Of a stretch of DNA of 64,000 bases, positions 35,763 through 43,888 are shown piece by piece; within the stretch, counting starts at the first letter, position 1; every line of letters starts with the position of its first letter. The notes under the pieces are model-generated. The model worked only from the letters and a program-made list of their open reading frames with translations, was not told where the DNA came from and ran no database searches. The stretch covers positions 186,001 through 250,000 of the forward strand of contig CAWDKV010000003.1 of assembly GCA_963803015.1 (NCBI GenBank), read 5' to 3'. This DNA comes from Berkiella sp963803015 (GTDB taxonomy: Bacteria; Pseudomonadota; Gammaproteobacteria; Berkiellales; Berkiellaceae). The position numbers were made by a program, and so were the translations under genes.

Positions 35763-36740
35763 ATGGAAGCGGAGCATAAAATGGAATCGGAGAAACATAA
35801 GGCGCTTAAATCCTGGACTGATGGTGGTTTAGAGGTTGGCTTTGATTATGGAAAAGCGCTGACATTAATTTATGTCACGGGATTGCTCAATGGACTAAGG
35901 AATTTGTTACCCCAAACCCCGGCGCACAAAGAGGGAGAGAACGAAAGTGCCAGGCGAGTAGCGATAATTCATTGGAAAGGAGGCATGAATCTGCCTCAAA
36001 AAATAATTTACGCTTTTTGTAGATTTTTAGAAAAAGTATTTTTAGGGCCCTTGACGCGTTTAGGCGAGCGCGTTATTGGGCCAGCTTGCGGTTATATTTT
36101 TGCAGCGATAGCTTTGTTACCAGGATATTATAAGGGCACGCGTTCCAATATTTTATTGCGTCACAAGCAGTATCAGTGGGCGATGAATTTTGTAGAGAAG
36201 CATAGTGGAAAAGTGGTGTGGGGAACAATCGCTTTGAGTGTTTTGGGCTTTTTTATGGGGATTTTTTTGCCTTTTATCTTATCTTCCAAAATAGCCTTGG
36301 CGGCTTATTTCGTGAGCATGGTTTTTTTGCCGCTAGTGTTAAGTTCTTGTTTTCTAGGATGTGTTGCTGCAGGATATGGCTTATGGCATATACTCTCTCC
36401 TCTTATTCCTTTTACTCGATCAGATAAGGATAGAGTTTTTTATACTTATCGTGCCGCCCATAAAGTAGAAGCCGCATTTGAAGATCAACCAGAGGTCGTT
36501 AAGCGTCTGAATGGCTTTTTTAAAGGGCAAATAAATCAATTGGAGGAATATACCAATCAGGATGCATTGCTTATCGGACGTCAATCAAGAGCCGAGAAGA
36601 GAAAATCAGGTGTACCAACGATTGCGCAATTGCAAAAAGAACAAGAGGCGTTTATAGCAAAATTACAAAAAATGAAACCTCAGGATAGATTAAATGCTAT
36701 CGGCACCGAAGAACATCGTAAAAAAATGAGTTGGGGCTAG
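35763..36740 (+). CDS. Hypothetical membrane protein, possible effector
   Basis: 325 residues, ATG preceded by AAGGAGAAGG. Two long hydrophobic hairpins are seen: residues of about 115-130 (YIFAAIALLPGYY) and about 155-215 (GTIALSVLGFFMGIFLPFIL and AAYFVSMVFLPLVLSSCFLG), flanked by soluble Lys/Glu-rich ends. The last 100 residues are charged and helical (IAQLQKEQEAFIAKLQKM). No signal peptide and no transporter family signature. It follows ybbP by 9 bp, so it may be co-transcribed, although it looks lineage-specific. Membrane-hairpin proteins with helical tails are common among Legionella effectors; function is unknown. Confidence 0.7.
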   Translation: MEAEHKMESEKHKALKSWTDGGLEVGFDYGKALTLIYVTGLLNGLRNLLPQTPAHKEGENESARRVAIIHWKGGMNLPQKIIYAFCRFLEKVFLGPLTRLGERVIGPACGYIFAAIALLPGYYKGTRSNILLRHKQYQWAMNFVEKHSGKVVWGTIALSVLGFFMGIFLPFILSSKIALAAYFVSMVFLPLVLSSCFLGCVAAGYGLWHILSPLIPFTRSDKDRVFYTYRAAHKVEAAFEDQPEVVKRLNGFFKGQINQLEEYTNQDALLIGRQSRAEKRKSGVPTIAQLQKEQEAFIAKLQKMKPQDRLNAIGTEEHRKKMSWG

Positions 36741-36782
36741 GATATAGACTGCTTCCATTTCAAAATTAGGTTTTTGTTATTC

Positions 36783-36810
36783 TGTCATGCTAGCCTTTGC
36801 TGGCATGACA
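36783..36810. terminator. Hairpin between convergent genes
   Basis: TGTCATGCTAGC and GCTGGCATGACA form a nearly perfect stem (one mismatch each side of the loop) between the membrane protein gene and the convergent rpiA. A bidirectional terminator is likely by position; only modest T-runs flank it. Confidence 0.5.
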
Positions 36811-36836
36811 ATCCTCAATCTTTCTTCTCAAAAACT

Positions 36837-37502
36837 TTAGCGTGGCGTCATGATTTCAATGCCATGTTTGGTAGCAATCAGCACTTTATCTGCCGATCGC
36901 TTAGCAAATAAGCCATTACAGACGACGCCTGTGATATTGTTGATGGTTTCTTCTAATGCAACAGGTTGTAAAATATTTAAATTATGGACATCTAAGATCT
37001 GATTGCCATTATCGGTAATGAAGTTTTCACGATAAACCGGTTCGCCGCCTATTTTGACTAATTCTCTGGCAACATAACTTCGTGCCAAAGGGATGACTTC
37101 AATAGGGAGAGGAAAATCAGACCCTAATTGTTTTACTTTTTTGCTTTCATCGATGATACAAACGAAATATTTTGCCACCGCTGCTAGAATTTTTTCTCTG
37201 GTGAGTGCGCCACCGCCACCCTTGATAAGTTGACAATGCATGTTGCATTCATCTGCACCATCGATATAAACACTCATGATGCCGTCATTAATATCTGCAA
37301 CCGGGATCCCAAGTGCTTTGAGCTTGTTTTCTGTTTGCTTAGAACTTGCGACTGCACCGATAATGAGATCTTTTTGATTGGCAAGCGCCTCAATAAATAA
37401 GTCTACTGTACTGCCCGTGCCGACGCCGATGATAGTTTCTGGTTTAATCTCTTTTAGAGCAGCCAGTGCCACCGCTTTTTTTAATTCATTTTGGGTAGAC
37501 AT
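36837..37502 (-). CDS. rpiA: Ribose-5-phosphate isomerase A
   Basis: 221 residues. It interconverts ribose 5-phosphate and ribulose 5-phosphate. GVGTGSTVDLFIEAL, the catalytic DGADE region (YIDGADECN) and KGGGGALTREKILA are characteristic, as is IDESKKVKQLG. AAGGAAAAA precedes the ATG. It heads away from the EVE-domain gene, which it follows by 10 bp, so rpiA may be read from the same upstream transcript as fau and the EVE gene. Confidence 0.96.
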   Translation of the reverse strand: MSTQNELKKAVALAALKEIKPETIIGVGTGSTVDLFIEALANQKDLIIGAVASSKQTENKLKALGIPVADINDGIMSVYIDGADECNMHCQLIKGGGGALTREKILAAVAKYFVCIIDESKKVKQLGSDFPLPIEVIPLARSYVARELVKIGGEPVYRENFITDNGNQILDVHNLNILQPVALEETINNITGVVCNGLFAKRSADKVLIATKHGIEIMTPR

Positions 37503-37512
37503 GTTTTTTTCC

Positions 37513-37983
37513 TTAAGATTTTAAAATCATTTTAATAATAGTTTGCCATTGCTCAGGCGTCACCGGGAAGACAGACAAACGATTTCCCTTTTGCAATAAA
37601 GTAAAGGTCTTTAGCTTAGGGTTTTCTCTTAAACGCGTCAAAGTGAGGGGTTCTGGGAATTTTTCTTTAAGCTTGATATCCACCCTAAACCAACGCGGAT
37701 GTTCTGGTGTACTTTTTGGATCAGCATAAGGGGAGCTTGGATCAAAAGCAGTATCATCTGGGTAGCCGCTACGCACAACTTCGGCAATACCCACGATAGC
37801 GGGCTCTTTGCAACTAGAGTGATAGAAAAAGACGAGGTCGTTTTTTTTGACCTGGTCACGTAAAAAATTACGTGCTTGATAATTACGTACACCTTCCCAG
37901 CCAGATGTTTTTTTGGGTAATTTTGCTAAATCATCAATGCTAAAAGTACTAGGCTCAGATTTAAAAAGCCAAAAGTGCGTCAC
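37513..37983 (-). CDS. EVE-domain protein
   Basis: 156 residues, almost entirely one EVE domain: WLFKSEPSTFSIDDL, WEGVRNYQARNFLRD, DLVFFYHSSCKEPAIVGIAEV and the C-terminal VTPEQWQTII. EVE domains share the PUA/YTH fold and bind modified bases in nucleic acids; the E. coli relatives sit next to housekeeping genes as here. The gene starts 4 bp after the fau stop. The specific ligand is unknown. Confidence 0.9.
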   Translation of the reverse strand: MTHFWLFKSEPSTFSIDDLAKLPKKTSGWEGVRNYQARNFLRDQVKKNDLVFFYHSSCKEPAIVGIAEVVRSGYPDDTAFDPSSPYADPKSTPEHPRWFRVDIKLKEKFPEPLTLTRLRENPKLKTFTLLQKGNRLSVFPVTPEQWQTIIKMILKS

Positions 37984-37987
37984 TTTG

Positions 37988-38566
37988 TTATTCCTTCGTA
38001 TATATTTTTATTTCAGTCACGACCATGTCTAGCTTAACATCAAAATCATTTTGCGGGACAGCGGGCACGCCTTGGCAATCGTGCGCCAAACCTATTAAAA
38101 AAGGTTTATGTTTGATTTTGCGAAAGCTAAATGTCCTATCATAGTAAGCTCCCCCCATCCCTAAACGCTGGCATTTGGGATCAAATCCCACAAGTGGCAA
38201 AAAGACCAGATCAAGATTGTCAGCTTTGATTTCAGTCTGAGGGCTAGAAATAGGCTCTAAAATCCCATATTGATTTTCAACAAGCGTTGAATCTTGCATC
38301 ACTTTAAAAAAGCGTAAGCGATTATCTAATGTCAGTTGAGGCAAGTAACAATATTTTTGAGCCTCTAAAGCAAGGTTAAGCAGTGGAAGAGGTGAAAGCT
38401 CTCCTTTAACCGGCAAATAAAACGCAAGATGAGAAGCTTGTTGAAAGGCCGCAGTTTGATTCACCCACTGCGCAACGCGCTCTGCATGTTGCATTTGCAC
38501 AGTGGAATCGAGCGCTTCTCTTTGCTGGATTAACAGTTGGCGCAAGCGCTTTTTTTCTTGTTTCAA
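37988..38566 (-). CDS. fau: 5-formyltetrahydrofolate cyclo-ligase
   Basis: 192 residues (YgfA family). It converts 5-formyl-THF to methenyl-THF using ATP. The N-terminal KKRLRQLLIQQREAL, the folate site LAFYLPVKGELS, the C-terminal LVFLPLVGFDPKCQRLGMGGAYYDR and the closing GLAHDCQ are conserved. It lies directly downstream of the 6S RNA gene on the same strand, the classic ssrS-ygfA pairing, and is probably transcribed with it. Confidence 0.95.
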   Translation of the reverse strand: MKQEKKRLRQLLIQQREALDSTVQMQHAERVAQWVNQTAAFQQASHLAFYLPVKGELSPLPLLNLALEAQKYCYLPQLTLDNRLRFFKVMQDSTLVENQYGILEPISSPQTEIKADNLDLVFLPLVGFDPKCQRLGMGGAYYDRTFSFRKIKHKPFLIGLAHDCQGVPAVPQNDFDVKLDMVVTEIKIYTKE

Positions 38567-38622
38567 AGTAGGGATCCTTCAGGAGGACTCTGTTTTGACT
38601 AAAATCGACAGGCTGTAAAGGT

Positions 38623-38807
38623 GGCTTCACCCAATTTGCCGCTGTACCACATTGCCTTGAACCCTGAAGTTCAAGTGGGGGCCTTAGTTTCGTATCAGGC
38701 TTTCTACTTCAAGGTAGACTTGCACAACAACGAAAACGTGCTGGATCCCAAAGCATATAGTATCGGCTCAAAGACACTTGGCACTTGCCAACAACCCAGG
38801 TGAAGCC
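38623..38807 (-). ncRNA. ssrS: 6S RNA
   Basis: On the minus strand the 185 bases from 38807 to 38623 begin GGCTTCACC and end GGGTGAAGCC, giving a closed outer stem. Inside are segments very like E. coli 6S RNA: TTTGAGCCGATA in the 5' half, and CTTGAACTTCAGGGTTCAAGG followed by an AGCGGC stretch in the 3' half. The length is typical (about 184 nt), and the position between zapA and fau is the conserved location of ssrS. 6S RNA mimics an open promoter and binds sigma-70 RNA polymerase in stationary phase. Exact ends were set by the outer stem and may be off by a few bases. Confidence 0.85.
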
Positions 38808-38902
38808 AATTCGTGTAGTCTTCGTAAATGTAGATCAACACATTTACTTGACGCTTTGTTTATACTCTTTTGCCTAAAACCAAACTGGTTCGAGTATATC
38901 AC

Positions 38903-39253
38903 TTAATCGTTTTGAATATGTTTGCTATAAAACTTGCTAACTTTTGATTTGGTCGTCGGCTTTTTTAATGCTTTATCAATATTCTGTTGTAAAACTTGTA
39001 GTCGCATTTTCAAAGCTTCTTCATTTTCACTATATTCATTTTTTAAATGCAATAATTCAAATGCTATATTAAGCGCTGCCATTACTGCAATGCGCTCTAT
39101 ACCCATCACTTTGCCTGACTGCCGAATTTGAACCATGTGTTTATCTAGCAAAGAAGCTGCTTCTTGTAATGCCTGTTCTTGTTCTGCGGAGCAAGCAATT
39201 CTAAAGTCCTTTTCTAGTATTCTAACACAGAAGCCTTTTTGCTCAATAGCCAT
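38903..39253 (-). CDS. zapA: Cell division protein ZapA
   Basis: 116 residues. The ZapA head (VRILEKDFRIACSAEQEQAL) is followed by SGKVMGIERIAVMAALNIAFELLHL and a C-terminal coiled coil ending in a Lys-rich tail. ZapA cross-links FtsZ protofilaments at the Z ring. It is divergent from ygfB, with ssrS just downstream, as in E. coli. The tail is somewhat longer and more basic than usual. Confidence 0.92.
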   Translation of the reverse strand: MAIEQKGFCVRILEKDFRIACSAEQEQALQEAASLLDKHMVQIRQSGKVMGIERIAVMAALNIAFELLHLKNEYSENEEALKMRLQVLQQNIDKALKKPTTKSKVSKFYSKHIQND

Positions 39254-39321
39254 CAGGGCAGATGCTCCAAAGTTAAATAAAATCTATGCCTAATGATAGG
39301 GAGCATCAATCATGGGGTCAA

Positions 39322-39433
39322 TATACCCTTCTCAGATGAATTTTCTGGGTTGTTGCGTACGCTGGGGCTTCATTAGCTTGGCGCCTAGCCGACGTGTGCT
39401 CGTTAGAGTAAAAATCATCTGCTTTGGGTATAC
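39322..39433. repeat. Intergenic long palindrome, copy B
   Basis: ATACCCTTCTCAGATGAATT (39323 onward) pairs with the arm ending CATCTGCTTTGGGTAT (39410-39433). The outer arms match copy A at 28405-28533, and the inner segment AGCTTGGCGCCTAGCCGA (about 39376) matches AGCTTGCCGCCTAGCCGA of that copy. It lies in the zapA/ygfB divergent gap, so any promoter here must work around it. Confidence 0.7.
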
Positions 39434-39475
39434 AATGATTATGGTAAGCTAAGCATATCTATAGAGGAGAATTGC

Positions 39476-40054
39476 ATGCCAAGTCAAGAGAAGGCCTATC
39501 CAGACTATGAAACGCTGGAAGATAGACTATTGGTTGCTAATATCACTTTAACTCCAGCGTATATTCACGGGATCATGTTAGGCGTTCTGTGTTTAGGAGA
39601 GGAGGAACTTGCTTTTGCTTGGGAACATACCAAATCAGAATTGCCCCCTTTAGAAAATTTGTCTATTGAAAGCGATCAGATGTTTGAATCTCTTTTTTTG
39701 CTGAGTGCGGCACATTTAAAAGATTTAGAACAAGGAGTCATGCCATTGTTGCCAGATGAAGAAGCAGCTTTACCAGAGCGATTGGCAGCCATGAGTGAAT
39801 GGTGTGAAGGCTTTTTGTTTGGGGTGAATGTGGGAATAGGCATAGCCAAGGTGCTTATCCCGTTAGAAGCCATCACAGAAATATTAGAAGATTTTGCTAG
39901 CATTAAAGATATTATCATTGAGGAAGAATGCTCTGAAGAAAATGAAAAGGCCTATCTTGAATTAGTCGAATTTGTGCGGGTCGGTGCTTTACTTGTCCAC
40001 GCAGAATGTTTAGATAAAACAGAAGATGATGGAAATTTTGACAAAGTACATTAA
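39476..40054 (+). CDS. ygfB: UPF0149 family protein (YgfB)
   Basis: 192 residues, ATG preceded by AGAGGAGAATTGC. The all-helical UPF0149 fold is marked by TPAYIHGIMLGVLCLGEEEL, WCEGFLFGVNVG and EEKAYLELVEFVRVGALLV-type text near the end. YgfB regulates ampDh3 in Pseudomonas but has no general enzyme role. It is the first of the ygfB-pepP-ubiH-ubiI-gcv series, a conserved gammaproteobacterial block. Confidence 0.9.
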   Translation: MPSQEKAYPDYETLEDRLLVANITLTPAYIHGIMLGVLCLGEEELAFAWEHTKSELPPLENLSIESDQMFESLFLLSAAHLKDLEQGVMPLLPDEEAALPERLAAMSEWCEGFLFGVNVGIGIAKVLIPLEAITEILEDFASIKDIIIEEECSEENEKAYLELVEFVRVGALLVHAECLDKTEDDGNFDKVH

Positions 40055-40063
40055 GGATAAAGC

Positions 40064-41377
40064 ATGCCAAAAAATGACTCATTTCAAGCAAGGCGCCAAG
40101 CGCTCTTTGGGGCCTTACCTGAAAATAGTTTAGCGATTTTAACTGCAGCTTCAGTACAATATCGCAATAGTGATGTGGAAAGACCTTATAGACAAGATAG
40201 TTATTTTTACTATTTAACCGGTTTTCAAGAAGCGCATGCAGCCCTCTTTTTAATCAAAAAAGATGGCAAAGAAAAATTCCTATTATTTTGTCAAGAGAAA
40301 GATCCTAAAGCAGAACAATGGAGTGGAGAGAGAGTAGGGCCAATAAGTGCCGTAACGCTTTATGGCGCAGATGAAGCCTTTGCCATTTCTGATTTGATGC
40401 CGCGGTTATCTGATTTATTAAATGGGATCACGCAAATTTTTTGGGCAATTGGTACCCAACCCTCTTTTGACAAAAAACTCTTTTCTATCATTGAGAAAAA
40501 AAGACGCACAAGCCGAAGTGGCATCGAATTTCCCCAGCAATTTCACGATATCAGATTGTTATTAAATGAAATGCGCTTACTCAAGAGCGATCAAGAGATA
40601 AAATACATGCGTGAGGCTTGTCAAATCTCTGTTGAAGCACATCTGTTAGCCATGGGGCAATGCAAGGAGGGTATGCGCGAGTATGAATTAGAAGCCATTT
40701 TATTACAGGAATTTTATCGACGAGGGAGTCGTTATCCTGCTTACTCTTCGATTGTTGCAAGTGGTAACCAAGCTTGTACGCTGCATTATGTCAAAAATGA
40801 TGAACAAATGCATGCAAACGAATTAGTCTTAATTGATGCAGGTGCAGAATATCAGTATTACGCGGCAGATATTACCCGTACATTTCCTGTGGGCAGAAAA
40901 TTCTCAGCTTCCCAGCAAGCCATTTATGAATTAGTGTTAGCCTCGCAGCAAGCGGCCATTGATCTGGTTGCGCCCGGTGTGACATGGGACAAAATTCAAA
41001 ATACCATTTTGCAAGTGATAGTAAGCGGATTGGTTGATTTAAAAATCTTACAAGGCGATGTTAATACTTTAATTAGCGAAAAAGCGTATTTGCCTTTTTA
41101 CATGCATGGTAGTGGTCATTGGTTAGGTATGGATGTCCATGATGTGGGAGATTATAAGGTTGAGGGCGCTTGGCGAGAATTGCAACCAGGCATGGTTTTC
41201 ACTATTGAACCCGGTATCTATATTGCTAATCACTTAACAGACGTGAAAGAAAATTGGCGAGGAATAGGGGTGCGCATTGAAGATGATATTTTAATTACGG
41301 CGCACGGCAGAGAAGTCATGACCGAGGGACTTCCCAAAACCGTTGAAGATATTCACCAGATCAGAGCGAGAAGGTAA
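40064..41377 (+). CDS. pepP: Xaa-Pro aminopeptidase
   Basis: 437 residues. It removes N-terminal residues preceding proline. The C-terminal pita-bread domain has all five metal ligands: Asp in LIDAGAEYQYYAADITRTFP (two), His in HGSGHWLGMDVHDVG, Glu in FTIEPGIYIA and Glu in VRIEDDILIT. The N-terminal domain (YRNSDVERPYRQDSYFYYLTG) is the aminopeptidase P lid. It starts 9 bp after ygfB and precedes ubiH by 7 bp. Confidence 0.95.
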   Translation: MPKNDSFQARRQALFGALPENSLAILTAASVQYRNSDVERPYRQDSYFYYLTGFQEAHAALFLIKKDGKEKFLLFCQEKDPKAEQWSGERVGPISAVTLYGADEAFAISDLMPRLSDLLNGITQIFWAIGTQPSFDKKLFSIIEKKRRTSRSGIEFPQQFHDIRLLLNEMRLLKSDQEIKYMREACQISVEAHLLAMGQCKEGMREYELEAILLQEFYRRGSRYPAYSSIVASGNQACTLHYVKNDEQMHANELVLIDAGAEYQYYAADITRTFPVGRKFSASQQAIYELVLASQQAAIDLVAPGVTWDKIQNTILQVIVSGLVDLKILQGDVNTLISEKAYLPFYMHGSGHWLGMDVHDVGDYKVEGAWRELQPGMVFTIEPGIYIANHLTDVKENWRGIGVRIEDDILITAHGREVMTEGLPKTVEDIHQIRARR

Positions 41378-41384
41378 AAAGTAC

Positions 41385-42560
41385 ATGCGCTATGATTGCG
41401 CTATTGTTGGTGCAGGTACAGTTGGCTTGAGTTTAGCGATTGCTTTGGCGCAATGTGGTTATCGTGTGGTTGTTTTGGAAAAAGAAGATACGCCGCCGTT
41501 GCCTACTCCTCCAATTGAACAACGCACGCTAGCCCTCTCTTATGCGAGCGTTCGTATTCTTGATATGCTAGGTGTGTGGGAGCCTTTGGTGAAACCTGCT
41601 GTGCCAATTGAGCAAGTGGTAGTAAGTGTGCAGGGACAATATGGTACTTGTCGCATTCGTCATCAAGAATGCGGGGTAGAGGCTTTAGGATATGTGGTTG
41701 GTCTCTCTACATTAGAAGACGCGCTGTTACAAAAATGTCAGACCCTTGAGCATGTGACAATTTTAAAGCCTACTTTCCTGCAAGAATATCATCGAAGCGC
41801 GGAAGACTGGCAGTTAACTCTGATAACAGAAGAAAAAAAACAAGCGCTGGCCGCTCGCATTCTGATTGCTGCAGATGGAACACACTCTGTATTAAGACAA
41901 TCACAAGGGATTGCGAGTCGACAATTTATGTACGATCATTTTGCACTCATGATGAATGTGCGTTTTGAGGCTAAAGAATCTTGCACAGCGATTGAACGTT
42001 TTTTACCACAAGGCGCTATCGCACTTTTGCCTTGGCAAGCAGATCTCGCTACTTGTGTTTTGACATTACAACAAGACCAAGCACAATCGTGGATGTCACT
42101 CTCTGATGGTGAACTGATTGCACGCTGCCAAAAACAACTGGGTTTTGCTTATGGCAAAATAGTGGCGCTAGGAAAAAAAGCCGCTATCCCTCTGACGATG
42201 TCACTTGCAGAAAAACAAATGAGTCCGCGATTTTTGTTAATGGGTAATGCTGCACACACCTTGCATCCGATTGCAGCGCAAGGATTAAACTTAAGCTTGC
42301 GCGATATTTGGCAAATTCGTAGTCAACTACTCAAATATAGAGCGCATCCTTGTGATCTGGGGGCGGAGCATTTTTTACAAGAATATGTCGAAGCACGTGA
42401 ACCAGATCAAAAGCGCATTATTTTTGCGACAGACAAAATAGCACGTTTCATGGCAGGAGGACCTTTGCCGACATGGGTTAGAGCAAAGGGGATGCTGCTT
42501 TTCGATTGTCTTGCTCCTTTAAAAAATCAATTTTCACGTTATAGTTTAGGCCTTTTATGA
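41385..42560 (+). CDS. ubiH: 2-octaprenyl-6-methoxyphenol hydroxylase type FAD monooxygenase
   Basis: 391 residues from the ATG at 41385 (MRYDCAIVGAGTVGLS); an upstream in-frame start overlapping pepP adds 14 unconstrained residues and is rejected. FAD motifs are GAGTVGLS (GxGxxG), the DG site LIAADGTHSVLR and the GD-type LLMGNAAHTLHPIAAQGLNL, where Asn replaces the usual Asp of GDAAH. It acts in ubiquinone ring hydroxylation. It overlaps ubiI by 4 bp (ATGA). Assignment to ubiH rather than another Ubi hydroxylase rests mainly on order. Confidence 0.88.
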   Translation: MRYDCAIVGAGTVGLSLAIALAQCGYRVVVLEKEDTPPLPTPPIEQRTLALSYASVRILDMLGVWEPLVKPAVPIEQVVVSVQGQYGTCRIRHQECGVEALGYVVGLSTLEDALLQKCQTLEHVTILKPTFLQEYHRSAEDWQLTLITEEKKQALAARILIAADGTHSVLRQSQGIASRQFMYDHFALMMNVRFEAKESCTAIERFLPQGAIALLPWQADLATCVLTLQQDQAQSWMSLSDGELIARCQKQLGFAYGKIVALGKKAAIPLTMSLAEKQMSPRFLLMGNAAHTLHPIAAQGLNLSLRDIWQIRSQLLKYRAHPCDLGAEHFLQEYVEAREPDQKRIIFATDKIARFMAGGPLPTWVRAKGMLLFDCLAPLKNQFSRYSLGLL

Positions 42561-43741
42561 AAAAGTCTTTTGATATAATTGTGGTTGGCGCGGGGATGAT
42601 AGGTTTAGCTTGTGCTTTAGCCTTGGCCAAACAACATTGGCAAGTATTATTAGTGGAATCGCAATCATCCAAACCGGAAACCTTGCCAACACCTGATGAT
42701 CCTTTTGATATCAGAGTGGTGGCAATCTCTCGTGCTTCTGAAAAATTATTTAAAGAATTAGGTGTTTGGTCTGTAATAAATGAAGCCAGAAGTTACGCTT
42801 ATCAACATATGGAAGTGTGGGACAATGAAGCAGATGGCAGAATACACTTTCACGCAGCAGATTTCTTTGAACCCAATCTTGGATTTATTGTAGAGCAACG
42901 GGTGATAAAGGCTGCACTCTGGCAAGCCATTTTGATGCATCCTGAAATAGAAGTAAGAAGTGGAGAAGCGGTTAAAACGCTTCAAATTGAGGAAAACCAT
43001 CTAACAATGACTTTATCATCGGGGGCAACTGTTCAGGCAAAGCTTGCCATTGCGGCTGACGGCGCGCGTTCCACGATGAGAGAATTATGCCATATAGAAC
43101 TTGCGGGTTGGGATTATCAACAATCGGCATTGGTTGCGACAGTTAAAGGAACAAAAAGCCATTATCATACAGCATTTCAACGTTTTGCCAGCGATGGCCC
43201 CCTTGCGTTGTTACCTTTGCATGATAAGGTGAGCTCTATTGTTTTTACCACGACAGCGCAAAGAGCGCTCTCACTTGCCGCGATGCCTGAAGCAGAATTC
43301 AATGCTATTTTAACCCGAGAAAGTGGTGGTGTGATGGGAGAGATGACAACCTTGAGTGAACGCAAAGTCTTTCCTTTGCAAACGCACCACGCTAAAGATT
43401 ACGCTATATCGCGTTGTGTTTTAGTGGGAGACGCGGCGCATACCATTCACCCTTTAGCTGGGCAAGGGGTGAATCTTGGATTTAAAGATGTACACTGTTT
43501 AGTAAAAGTCTTAACAGATGCCAAAGCGCGCAAGCGAGATATCGGCGCTTTGCCGATTTTAAAGCGTTATCAAAGACAACGTAAAGGGGAAAATCAAACG
43601 ATGATTTGGGCCATGGAAGCGTTTAAACGAGGGTTTGGTTCGCGCAATCCGGCATTGATGCTTTTGCGAAATGGCGCTTTAAATTTTGCTAATGAATATC
43701 TTTGGGTGAAACAGTTTTTTGCCAAAATGGCAATGGGGTAA
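42557..43741 (+). CDS. ubiI: Ubiquinone-pathway FAD-dependent hydroxylase (UbiI/VisC-like)
   Basis: 394 residues. It has GAGMIGLACALALAK, the DIRVVAISRASEKLF segment of the Ubi hydroxylases, IAADGARSTMREL and the complete VLVGDAAHTIHPLAGQGVNLG. The C-terminal RGFGSRNPALMLLRNGAL is typical of UbiI/UbiF proteins. It probably hydroxylates C5 of the ubiquinone ring, given the ubiH-ubiI order of E. coli. Its start overlaps the end of ubiH, so translation is coupled. Confidence 0.88.
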   Translation: MKKSFDIIVVGAGMIGLACALALAKQHWQVLLVESQSSKPETLPTPDDPFDIRVVAISRASEKLFKELGVWSVINEARSYAYQHMEVWDNEADGRIHFHAADFFEPNLGFIVEQRVIKAALWQAILMHPEIEVRSGEAVKTLQIEENHLTMTLSSGATVQAKLAIAADGARSTMRELCHIELAGWDYQQSALVATVKGTKSHYHTAFQRFASDGPLALLPLHDKVSSIVFTTTAQRALSLAAMPEAEFNAILTRESGGVMGEMTTLSERKVFPLQTHHAKDYAISRCVLVGDAAHTIHPLAGQGVNLGFKDVHCLVKVLTDAKARKRDIGALPILKRYQRQRKGENQTMIWAMEAFKRGFGSRNPALMLLRNGALNFANEYLWVKQFFAKMAMG

Positions 43742-43750
43742 CATAGATGT

Positions 43751-43864
43751 ATAGCTATAGAGCACAGGCGCAATTATTTTAGCTCGCTGCTGAACTCGCC
43801 TGCTAAGAGCAGACTCAGACATGCATCCGCTCGCTAAAACAATTGCGCCTGTGCTCTAGCTATA
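43751..43864. repeat. Intergenic long palindrome before gcvT
   Basis: TAGAGCACAGGCGCAATTAT (43757 onward) and its complement within 43832-43864 form arms of about 32 bp with one or two mismatches, around an inner region rich in GCTCGC. The architecture is like the palindromes at 28.4, 39.3 and 51.1 kb, but the arm sequence differs. It fills most of the 147-bp ubiI-gcvT gap and may end the upstream transcript. Confidence 0.7.
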
Positions 43865-43888
43865 CTACTGCTGTGATTGGGAGTATTG

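Noticed and set aside
43742..43888. Glycine riboswitch before gcvT
   Set aside because: The gap is almost filled by a long palindrome; no tandem glycine aptamer landmarks seen.
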